A stretch of DNA of 64,000 nt from Grifola frondosa (taxonomy: Eukaryota; Basidiomycota; Agaricomycetes; Polyporales; Grifolaceae): positions 682,001 through 746,000 of the forward strand of contig LUGG01000006.1 of assembly GCA_001683735.1 (NCBI GenBank), read 5' to 3'. Below are positions 20,122 to 30,401 of this stretch, piece after piece. Numbering within the stretch: the first letter of the stretch is position 1; every line of letters begins with the position of its first letter. The notes under the pieces were generated by a model, which was not told the DNA's origin, searched no databases, and saw nothing but the letters and a program-made list of their open reading frames with translations. Position numbers and translations under genes: made by a program.

Positions 20122-22749
20122 TTACGGATCGCCATAGAAATCATGGAGGCACAGCAAGTCCCTCACATCATGTTTTGCGCTCGTCACATTTATGCAGCCC
20201 GTCAGTTCTGCACGCCGCAGGTTGCCACGCTGAACTAACACATCTTCGATCGTCAATAGCCCGAGCAGGTCGAGTGTAGGTAGCATCTCCCACGGGGGAA
20301 GTGCACCATCGGGAAGGTCCAGAAGCCCCGTGCGTGCTGGCGACGAGGCGTCTCCACTAGGCAATTGCAGGAGCGGAAGGAGAAAGAGCCTCTTCTTCCG
20401 CAAGTACGCATCGGTTGGGACATCCTTCACATGAGACCCTATCTCGAGATGGTTTGTCGATAATGAGACATAATCAGCGTAGTTGGGGTACAGCATGACA
20501 TATCCACGGAGATATACAAGTTCAATGAAATATTTCTTCCAGGAGCGTGTCCACCTATTTGAGCGCACCCCGGGGACGATGGGCTGGTCAACGGTCCAAG
20601 CGGACTCGGAGAGGCGCACGGAGAGGTATGCGTGGAACTCGCGCCAGTGCTCGGGAAAATAGACCGCGCCCCAGCTACAGGGAATCTGGGAGAGATAAGG
20701 ACTATTCGGATGGGGCATACCCGCAGCAGAGAATGTGTTGCGGGCGTTGAACAAGTGACGCCCCTCTGGGCGCAACTCCAAGTTTTTCTGCTGGTAGAGG
20801 CTTATGCCGAAAAGCTGCGAGGATCTGTCTTCGAGGCGACCGTAACTGGCACAGAATGGATAATCAGTGGATAGACGAGGGTGGTGAGGCAACATACCGA
20901 TGGTGCAAAAGCGACATCTTAATCCATGCATAAAACAGAGGGGAAACCTCGACATCGTCTTCCAGAATCAAACCGTATGAATCGTTCGACCGAGGATACC
21001 ATGATTCTACCACAGCGGGAAGCAGACCGCCATGGATCACTCGGTGATGTAGGAACACATGCCCATAATTCCATTGAAAGCCGTCGACAATCTGCATAGT
21101 TTCGGCGTCGGAGTTCTGTTCAAGGTTGATACGTAGACCTGGTGCATCGCCGAAATAGCGTGCGTTTATCAAGGATGATAAAAGGCGGGTGAGGGAATGA
21201 GGCCGATCGTTGGTGATTACAGAGATCTCAATCTGAGGGAGATGCCAATCTGGAACGCATGATTTATCAGCTATAGCATAAAACAAGGGCAATACGTACT
21301 TCGCCATTCTTGTAATGTCAATGAGCCCATCCAATCGCAGAAAGGAAGGTCCGTAGGCGGAACACGAATGATGGGTATGTTAAGGCCTTTGTACCTGTGC
21401 TGAACGAAATCCAGTCCTACGGAAGTCTTTTCTGCATGTTTGGTAGAGATCACAACATCGGGGACGAGAGGCAGATGGTTAATCCATTCAGGATTGGATA
21501 TGATGTCGCCAACAGAAGAAGAAGCCACAATGTATTCAAGACGACAGTTGTCAAGAATCAGAGCATGGTTCTGTCCTTCGGGAATCTCCTCGGATACGGA
21601 TTCTTCTACAAATGTGAAGACGTTTTGGCCAGCGTGTTGCAGTTTGCAGGCCACAGGGAGAAAGTAACGCAGATCTTGGAGGAGGGAGAACATCAAGACA
21701 AAGGCTCCAGCGGTTACAATAGCTGTATCCTGCCCGTCCAACAGACGGGGAATCTCGAATGCTTGCGATGTGACAAACATCTCAGTGGGATTTACTGGCT
21801 GGTACCGCGAACACCAGTCTACTTTTGAATCGTCCAATGTGAAGATTTCGCCGCCGTAGGAGGCTAGACCTGCTTGAACTACATGTTTGCCCAAAGCCGA
21901 CCAGACGCCATAGTTGGAATCTGAAGGAAAGTCCATTTCGGGAATCATGAACGAAGGCATCAGAAAAGGGGGAACAAGGAAGGCAGCGTGTTGCGGCACA
22001 TTTGACGACTGAATGCAAGCTATTTTCGAGAGATTGCCAGATATACCCAATGGTCCGGTAGGTAGTGCGAATGGGGGCAGATTGTGGAACGTCAGCAACT
22101 CTTTTGTCGGGGAATCCACACTTTCTAAGCCGTATTCATCGAGGAACAGAACCCATTCTGTTGTCACCTGACGAGCAACATGAACCATAGCTGTACTTTG
22201 ATCTGTACCGGTGGACCAAAGTCGTAGTGAGAACTCCACTCGAACGTCGTCTTCATTGGTCATCAAAGAGCGAACAATTCCGCGGACATCGGATTGAATA
22301 GACTGGCTGGACAATACGATCACTTCAGAGAGATGTATAGTGTGTTCGAGGAAAGAACGCAAGGTCAAGGCTAGAGCTGGTAAAGACGAAGAGGTGACCG
22401 GAAGGATAGCAGATAACGACGAAGATATTGGTGAAGTTTGGTCGCCAAGTATGCGTATCGCAGGGTGCGATACGTTAGACAAAAAAATCTTCAATTCCGA
22501 GGTTGGATATGCTCCAGGCAGTACGCTATTGTTGTTAGTGGCCGTAAAGGGGGTGCCATCATTTGGAGGATCCTCAACGAGCCGATCATATGGTAAGTCC
22601 TCGAGCCGCGTGTTGCCAAGCGCCATATACCAAATGAACCAAATAGACATGCACGACAGAGAGAGAGCCCATAGAATTCGTGAATAAAGCTTGGACAATG
22701 CCGTAGACTGTCTACGCGCTTTCAACATGGGTGAGCTTGGTTGAGACAT
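20122..22749 (-). CDS. Type II membrane GT2-like glycosyltransferase
   Basis: Three exons. Exon 1 runs from ATG 22749 (MSQPSSPMLKARRQ) and has one membrane segment near residues 20-45 (ILWALSLSCMSIWFIWYMAL), then a long luminal region with a first glycosyltransferase-like fold (AILPVTSSSLPALALTL, TTEWVLFLDEYGLES). A phase-1 intron (GTACGT, about 21296-21251) joins QEWR to WHLPQIEISVITNDRP. This second domain has ISVITNDRPHSLTRLLSSL and the metal-binding-type acidic motif LILEDDVEVSP. A second intron (GTATGT) leads to YGRLEDRSSQLFGISLY and the C-terminal part ending LHDFYGDP. The layout matches uncharacterised GT2-like proteins of fungi and plants; donor and acceptor are unknown. The protein is close to 850 residues and reads without frame breaks. 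Confidence 0.75.
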
Positions 22750-23037
22750 CTTCAGATTCCTGAGCGACAATCCTATCTACATCATAATGTATTGAGAAAT
22801 AACAATATATCAAAAAATGATTGACTCACTGGACTGCCTGGAGTCTAAACCAAGCCTCTCGCACAACAAACCGACTTAGACAAACTGTGTCGAGGTGAAG
22901 TTGCTGAACATCCTAAACCGGAATGGCACGTGGCTCTCATGACCCTTCGTTAGCGCTTCTTTTTCGCTAAGGCAGCTTTTTAAAAAAAATTCTATAACGC
23001 GAGAATTACAAGTCCTTGACATCCTCGAAACACGTCA
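22750..23037. promoter_or_regulatory. Divergent promoter between the glycosyltransferase and TMA16
   Basis: 288 bp separates two head-to-head start codons. It contains an A-rich tract just before TMA16 (TTTTTAAAAAAAATTC near 22977) and no repeat or open frame. Confidence 0.5.
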
Positions 23038-23803
23038 ATGGCACAAAACTCTGGGAAAAAATCCACAAAGGAGAAGAAGGAGAAGATTTTCCACCCCCAA
23101 TCTCGCAAGGCAGGACAGTTGGTGCGGACTCAACTGCGTAAAAGCAAGCTCGCCGAGCTTGCGAAGGAGCGTTCCAAGAAGCATGGATCACAGGGTGCGT
23201 ATCATATGCATTTGTGTGTATCTGGAGCGAGTCTCATCCACCTCAGTCAACCTGTACAATTTCTTTTATCATGCTCTGCCGACAGAGGGCGGACCATTAT
23301 CCTTAGAAGAACTCCACTACATCATTCGTGATGTTTGGTTACCACGTCATGATTCGGAATTAGAGGCAGAACGGTCTTCACGACGAAAGGGACGACCAAA
23401 AAGTGTGAGAGAGCAGAAGCTTGAGGAGTCGAAACGGCGCGAGGCTGAGGAATATCGTACTGGAATAGGTGCGTTGTACAGTTACACCGCGAGTTTTGTT
23501 ACTCACTTCCCCATGTCATCAGAGGTCGTAGACTTGACCGACCCACCAAACGTGGAACTTTTTCGTCGCTGGGACCAGAAAGAGGCCGCATTTATCCAAC
23601 AGCTTCGTTTCGTACGGATCTCAAGCGCCACCCCAGGTCTTGTCGTAGTTTCACGACTGGGAAAGCATCCTTCTCTGGTCCAGGAACGTAATTGCGACAA
23701 CAACGATCGTGATCAAGCAATGGAGACTGATGATGTTCCCATCCTTCTGGAACCTCAATCCCGATTCGCACCGACAATCACGCCTATGGACGGGGCTGTA
23801 TAG
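23038..23803 (+). CDS. TMA16: Translation machinery-associated protein 16
   Basis: Three exons: 23038-23194, 23247 to about 23468, and about 23530-23803. All junctions are phase 1 and consistent (GTGCGT to CCTCAG; GTGCGT to TCGTAG). The product starts MAQNSGKKSTKEKKEK and carries the family hallmarks: a basic KIFHPQSRKAGQLVRTQLRK block, LYNFFYHALP, VWLPRHDSELEAERSSRRKGRPKS, EEYRTGID and LTDPPNVELFRRWDQKEAAF. TMA16 associates with nuclear pre-60S particles in yeast and human. The C-terminal tail after about residue 170 is poorly conserved. No frame break. Confidence 0.9.
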
Positions 23804-24191
23804 CGCAGCCATTTGCTCCACATATATTGATTCAATGTGTATATTGGTTTCAAATTTTCGCCCGTTGTTTTACTGCTAGGAATGAGCGTAAATCGCCACT
23901 TCAGTGCTTGTGTCGCCAATGCTCATTTCCCAACAGGCGTATCCTCACTACTAGACTGTCAGATCCTATTTTACTATGTTATTCAAATGCTTCACATGAT
24001 TAACCATGATGCTGTTACTGATATGTTGTGTCCATGAACCATAATTGGCATCATATGCTACTCGCGAATCCATGTCCAAACCACTTACGGTCCTCCAAAG
24101 TCACAAATGTGTGGAAAGGTATGTGTGCCTGTGCTACACATATGACCAAGTGATCTGAATACTTTACATCTAACTAGATTCTTTAACCCTT
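23804..24191. terminator. Convergent 3' region of TMA16 and the kinase
   Basis: 388 bp lies between two convergent stop codons. It is AT-rich with no coding frame. Both 3' UTRs and polyadenylation sites must lie here, but no discrete signal can be assigned. Confidence 0.4.
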
Positions 24192-26744
24192 TCAATTGCT
24201 ATACACAACCTCCACAAACCTCTCATCGTCACACAAGACCGGATTCCGACCAGCAACAGCGTACGGCATGGGTGGTGTGTCGAGATCCCATTCTCTCCTC
24301 AAACGATTGTAGATCAGTTTCAAGCTCGTCGCAGCGCCTTTCTCCAGCACAAGGCTCAATAGCACAACGTATCCAGCGATGTCTGGCCGAAGACGGCCGA
24401 TGCACTTCGACACGGAATCTCACACCTCTCAGAGTCGCCATAATGCCCACGGGATCTCGAGACTCCTCAAGCCGGCATTTGAGGGTGAGCGTGCCCGAGC
24501 TTGACCCGGTCATGCCTTCCGAAGGCGTGTGTGCCAATGCGACTGAAACACCCATATCCTCAAGTATGCGGCGGCAGACCTCGCGCGTATGACGCGAATC
24601 CTGTGATGAGAGGAGATGATAGCTGGCTGGTCGGAACTTGAACAGATTGTCGAACCAACGTCGTTTGGGAGTAGAGGGAAGGACGAAGGACCCCTCAGAG
24701 ACTGCCGATGCTGGCGAAGCCGGTGGAACCAGCGCGCTCCGCTTCTTTCTCAACCGCATACGCTCTCCCGTAGAGGGCTCCAGAATTTGTACCCGCCTGT
24801 CCGACGTCTGCGTATTGTTACTACGCAAGGACGATTTCCTCTCATGCGCATCGTCCACGGTCAAATGCGGATTGTAGCGTACGTTCTCTTTGTCCGATTC
24901 AAGATAGTTGATACGCTGAGACGGGCGTCGACGGATGCTGAGAGGTCTGGTTGTATTGTCTTGGCCGGACACAGGTGTTCCGAAGACGTCAGAAGAGTTG
25001 TTGGCGCCCTGGCCCATATGCCTGTTCATCTGGGCTCCTCTTGCCGCGACCTGCCTTCCTGCAGCAAGAGGGGTTGATGGTGGTACAACGGAGGTTCCCG
25101 GTGAACGTGTCTGGTCGTATCCACTGGAAATGGTGGAACCGCCGGCCTGGATCACATTGAGATGCTCAACAATTTGCTGAAGGAATTGCTGGACCTTTTC
25201 ATCGTGGACTTCGGGAACCTGTAAGGATGGAATCTGCCGCACATCCACCATATGTGGGCTGACAGGAGAGTGTACAACCGGCGTTACTGGCATCGGGGAA
25301 GCAAGCAGTGAAGGAGAAACGGCATGGGTAGTCATCGGCGAGCTTGAAGGTGTCGTTGCTGCGGTAGATGAGAGACATGAACCTAGAAGAGAAATTTGCC
25401 GAAGGCGGCTAAAGCCAGCACTTGGACTCGGAGAGCTATCGACAGTGAGATTGCGAGCCGCTCTGCGTGGTGTTGGAGGACCGGTTCTTGGAGGCAAGGA
25501 CGCCAAAAGTTGTTCCTGAGCATCGGTCTCTGGGGACATCTTTGCACGCCTTTTGGAGACGCGCTCAGCCACCACTTTTTCCTCTTCCTCGTCATAATTC
25601 TCGAGGTGCTGTGCTCGATAACGGACAAGCAGGTGATAGACGCCCTTCTCCCACGTCTGCTTATCGTTCGTCAGACTGGCGATAATGTCGGCGTCGGGAG
25701 TCCCGTGCCATAGGGTGCGCAGATTTGCGAAGATATCTGGGTCGATATCGGATGCGCTAGACAGCGGACGCGCGATGTCATCCAGGTTTGGAATGTCACA
25801 ATCAAGCTCCTTAGGCTTCTGGGAAGTATAGAATGGATGGCGAAGGATATCTGGGATTGTGATTCTCTTGGCAACGTCCTTCTGCAGCATCCTCATGATG
25901 AGGTCCCTCGCACGCGGATCGATATCCGAAGGCATGGTGTATTTGCCGACTTTGACCCTCTCGAGGAGCGTAGGGAGATCCTCGTCATCAAAAGGGAGTC
26001 GGCCTGCAAGAAGAGCGAAGAGGATGACTCCACAAGACCAGATGTCGGAAGAAGTTCCATCATAAGCGCGACCCATGATGACCTCGGGTGCAGCGTAATG
26101 CGGGCTTCCGCATGCAGTCTGCAACATGTTCCCCTTCCCTTGCCACACCGCCATGCCGAAGTCTGCGACCTTTATATTCTTCTCCCTGTCGAGCAAAAGG
26201 TTTTCTGGCTTAAGGTCGCGATGCGCGATATTGAACCGGTGGCAGTAATTGATAGCGGTGATGATCTGCTGGAAATAGCCCAGAGCTTCTGAGGAGGAAA
26301 GCCTGCCTTTATTGCAGAGATAGTCGAATAGTTCTCCGCCTTCGACGTATTCGAGAATCAGGTATAGCTCGGTGGATGTCTCCCAAACGTCGTAAAGGCG
26401 CATGATGTTGGGGTGCTCGATGAGCTTCATGATGACAATCTCGCGTTCGATGCTATGCAAGATGCGTTCAGCTTCATCTCCTAGACTATGTAGCGAAATT
26501 CTTGAGTTGAGGAGGGCATTCTTAGATACGATCTTAACTGCGGCGTATTGGCCTGTCTTCGAATGCCGGGCGATTCTGACTCGTCCTGGAAAGCCAACAT
26601 TCAGTCGTGAACACACACTTGGCAGGGTTTCTTACCCGAGCTTCCCTTTCCAATAGTCCTCCCAACCTTCCAGAGACCAATCATCTTCGGGTCGTCGTCC
26701 TTCTTGTTCCGCCGAGGAATGCGAGATACGTCGTTGCCGGCCAT
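24192..26744 (-). CDS. Hsl1/Gin4/Cdr2-type Ser/Thr kinase (CAMK, NIM1 family)
   Basis: Exon 1 starts at 26744 (MAGNDVSRIPRRNKK) and contains GLWKVGRTIGKGSSG. An intron near 26590-26635 joins RVRIARHSKTGQYAAVKIV. The kinase domain is complete: AVK lysine, HPNIMRLYDVWE, HRDLKPENLL, VADFGMAVWQ, the activation loop TACGSPHYAAPEVI, DIWSCGVILFALLAGRLPFDDED, and RITIPDILRHPFY. A long Ser/Pro/Thr-rich linker follows, then a C-terminal region with the look of a KA1-like membrane-binding domain. This combination is typical of bud-neck/septin-associated kinases that inhibit Wee1 and couple morphology to mitosis (Hsl1, Gin4, Cdr1/Cdr2). The last 60 residues (IAGYVVLLSLVLEKGAATSL to VEVVYSN) need either a 43-nt intron (24383-24425) or a frame correction. 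Confidence 0.85.
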
Positions 26745-27277
26745 ATTGGTGTCTGGCAGCGTGTCGCAGGAATCCGTTTCGGTGTCTAGATTATGGTGAG
26801 GGCTAAACAGTAGGAGATGCTCACCTGTCTGATCATAATGCAAAGTAGAGGCTGGCACTGCCAGCCTCGTCCGAAGCGATCGCAGTGAGCCAAGGCGCGT
26901 CGAGAGTGCGCGTCGCGGAACGATCACGTGCTCATCAGAGCCACGGGTACGTACGTACTTGCCTCACGTTGGCAAGCTCCCGAATCCAGTACTCAGTACT
27001 CAGTACTGGAGTGGAACTCTCATCGCATGCGACCGAAATTCTTGGCAAGACAGTCATGACGTCCGTTAACTCGAGTTTCCACATCTCCGCAACAGCGTAA
27101 CGCAGTAACCACGAGTATGTACTAGCCCTCAATAGGATGTGATTAACTCAAAGTTCTTTTTACAGAGCTTCTGTGTTGTCGCTCACGCCCACGATGAAGC
27201 AGCAGCACGTGCGGACAAGGGCATAATTCTGGCTATTCCACCTGGCGGTCTTTTTGATTTAACACTGATCCAAGCCA
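26745..27277. promoter_or_regulatory. Divergent promoter, kinase and RBR ligase, with CAGTACT repeat
   Basis: 533 bp lies between head-to-head start codons. At about 26985-27008 the heptamer CAGTACT is repeated three times in CCAGTACTCAGTACT plus CAGTACTGG, forming a nearly perfect palindrome. It could be a symmetrical transcription-factor site; no known factor is assigned. A 5' UTR intron for the kinase (GTGAGC near 26823) is possible. Confidence 0.4.
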
Positions 27278-30217
27278 ATGTCAGGTCACTCGTTCACTCA
27301 AACCTGTGTGCATCATCTGCGAGGTAGTTGCTCTCGTGGCGACGGCTGCAGGTATTCCCACTTGATCTCGCCTCAAGTTGATCGCGTTGTTCCCGCTGTT
27401 GACCGCGTCCCGCAGAAGGCCATCCTTACATGCGAGCATTATATGCGCGGAAATTGTCGTTTTGGCGATCAATGCCGTCATCCTCATACGATTTCCACTC
27501 CGGACACTGATATTCTCCCCGTCTCGCTTGCTCGTACCATTGCTGTGTGCGAGTTTCATAAGCGCGGATTCTGTCGCTTTGGAGATGCATGCCAATTTAG
27601 CCATCCGTCTTATGATTCCCAGAATCCGCCCTCAGCGACCGACGCATGTACTTCTAACCGCCCCTCTTCTGCGGGAGTGTAGCGGCAAAAGCGATCACAT
27701 GGGATCGACCCTGCTAGTAGTCCTTCGTGCCCGGGCTCCACTCCTCAGCGCAGTACACCGTTTGGGCCGTGCAAATTTTTTGACCAGGGAAGATGCACCA
27801 AAGGTGCAGCATGCCCATTTCCTCACATCGTTCGTGGAACTGCCGACGCCCATCCGATCAGTACACAATCGATCTCCCTCTATACCCTAGTAAGCTACCT
27901 TATGTTCACTATGCGCTCTCTGTTCAAACAAGCATCAGTCTATCTCATCACAAGTTCCTGACACACCGTTGTTCGGCGGATCCTGCGAGTACGTCAGTGA
28001 AGACGTGAGTTCCTATCGGATTATAGTCCGCCAGGGAGCTCATCAAATGACTTGCAATAGTCCGAGATATCCATCAGCCACGACTCTTGTTCTACAGCTA
28101 CACGTACCAAGTTAGGGTGCAAAGTCACGTTTGGTCCGGGAGCCTCTGTAGAAGCTATCGTGACCGCATTCGAATCACCTTGTATCGTGGTTTCGAATCT
28201 ACCACGTGGGACGATCCAATCCGAGGTCATTGAGCTTGCAGAACATTATGGCGATTTGCGCAGTGTTATCCTGGATAATCCGCTGACGGCGATGCAGCCC
28301 ACACTCTCTGCTCGAGTGGAGTATGTCGAGCCTCTCCGTGCAGCACTTGCACTCTCACAGTTGGATGGCAAGAAACTAAACTCACACCGCCTGGCAACCA
28401 AATTGGATTTGCGTGCGGTAGAAGAGGGAGCGGCTACTTTGCGCAGCACCAAAGTCAAAATCAGTTGCTTTGCACCAACCCTCATTGCTTGGGCTCACTA
28501 CTCCTACCTATCGTTCGCTCGCAAACGGGCAGAGGAATTGAACGGCCGAGCTTTCGATGGACGTAAAATCCACACATCATTCCAAACCCCTTCCTGGAAC
28601 CAAACAAAGTCCTTTTCGGTTGAGATCAAAGGCTTACCCCTCAACCCCTCCTCAGATCACCTTCGCAAGTTTTGTCACGCGAAAACGGTTACACTCGGCA
28701 AACCCAGTTTCGTCACAACTGCATGTGTTCAAGAGATTCGCCGACTACTCGAGACACATGGCCCTCTCGACGCTTTCGAGTTCGTTCCATACGACGGAGA
28801 GAAGCCCAAACTCGCCATGTTCGCGCAGTTCAACACTGCGGAAGCGGCGGAAAACGCGGTACATACGCTGAATGGCACTCCACACGGCTTCATCAGAGGA
28901 AGCCAACTCTGGCTGGAACTCATACATTCGATCAAGTACACCATTCCCTCGTTGCAGTTCACAACTTTGAAGGGCAGCATTGATGCTCTTCGTGATTCCA
29001 CACAGATGTGTCGACTCCGTTACTATGAGACGGACGAGAATGGAAATCTTCTGGATTTAATATGCATACGGGTTTACGGAGCGGAGCCGAGGGCTCTAGG
29101 ACGCCTGAAAGTCAGACTGGAACATTTGTTGAGGGGGAAGCTGCTGTCCGCAGATGGGAAGGGCACCTGGGACGAGTACTTCGTAACTCCGGAGGGAAAA
29201 GAGTTTCTGAACACCATTTCGCGCGATTCGCGGATTTTTGTCAAATGCGATTCACGAACCCGGACGGTGCACCTCTGCGGAGATGAAGGAAATCGTGAAT
29301 ATGCTAAGACGCTCATCTTTGGAAAGCTCGCCGAAACTAGGTCCAGGAAACATGTCTTGCAGCTTGATAGGGACATATTCCGACATCTACTCCTAGGTGG
29401 CCTCAAAAACATACAAACATCTCTTGGAGAGAAATTGGCTCTGAACGTTGTGGAAAGGACTCTGACTGTACGTGGCGACGATGAAGACTTGCGAAATGTC
29501 CGTCAGTCCCTAGCATCTGTTCAGCTGATGGTCACAGTGCAACCTTTCCTCACGGACGCTTCCTGTCCTGTGTGCTTTTGCGCCGTCACTGCTCCCATCG
29601 TGCTCTACTGCGGACACTCCTATTGCAGAGCATGTCTGCAACATTTCTTACAAGCGTTGGCTCAGTCAACTAGCGGTACTCGTTCGGCGAAGTGTCTGGC
29701 TGAGGTACGCCACGACAACTGCGAGACTGGAAGCTGCGATGAGGGGATATCACTCAAGATCATCAGAGACGTTTTGTCACCTACTGCCGAGGACCAGCTC
29801 TTGGAAGCCGTATTCCTCTCGCATATCCACGCACGACCGCAAGAGTTTCATCATTGCCCGACACCGGATTGTCAAACTGTGTATCGGGCCAGCAGGGAAG
29901 GTACCGTCCTTCGATGCCCCTCCTGCTTTGCGCGTGTCTGCGCAGCGTGCCATGTAGAGTTCCACGAGGGTCTCAATTGTGGTGAATTTCGTGACAGTGC
30001 GGCTTCCGAAGACAAAGAGGCGTTCGTGAAATGGCGCGAAACGAACAACGTTAAGTCCTGTCCAGGATGCAAGTCGGATCTCGAGAAAAATGGAGGATGC
30101 AATCATATCAAGTGCATTCGGTGCGGAACTCACATGTGTTGGATCTGCATGATATCATTCCCTAGCACGGACAGTGTATATACCCACATGCTGAGAGTAC
30201 ATGGCGGATTATTCTGA
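27278..30217 (+). CDS. RBR-type E3 ubiquitin ligase with CCCH zinc fingers and RRM-like region
   Basis: Start ATG 27278 (MSGHSFTQTCVHHLRG). Four CCCH zinc fingers (C-x7-C-x5-C-x3-H): CVHHLRGSCSRGDGCRYSH, CEHYMRGNCRFGDQCRHPH, CEFHKRGFCRFGDACQFSH and CKFFDQGRCTKGAACPFPH. The fourth is separated by a stop that a 39-nt intron (about 27678-27716) would remove. Two or more small exons follow (about 27960-28110), then one long exon from about 28100. It encodes RRM-like folds (CIVVSNLPRGTIQSEVIELA; KLAMFAQFNTAEAAENAVHTLNG), then RING1 (CPVCFCAVTAPIVLYCGHSYC), an in-between-RING region (CPTPDCQTVYR, CPSCFARVCAACHVEFH) and RING2 (SCPGCKSDLEKNGGCNHIKC). The RING2 catalytic cysteine is the C of GGCNHIKC. 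RBR ligases form a ubiquitin thioester. The RNA-binding modules suggest an RNA- or ribosome-linked target; that is inference. Confidence 0.85.
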
Positions 30218-30401
30218 TATTAGCATGCTTATGTCCACACGTCCACATGTCGAGATGCAATTACAGTAGTGTGGACTGTAGGATCGATCAGCGGTTGGTG
30301 TAATTATCACGTGCGGTTCTGCGCCACTAAACAGTCGCGGTTGTGGCACCAGTAACAAGAGACAATATCCTATCTACATTGTTACTTCTTTCCTTCCAGT
30401 T

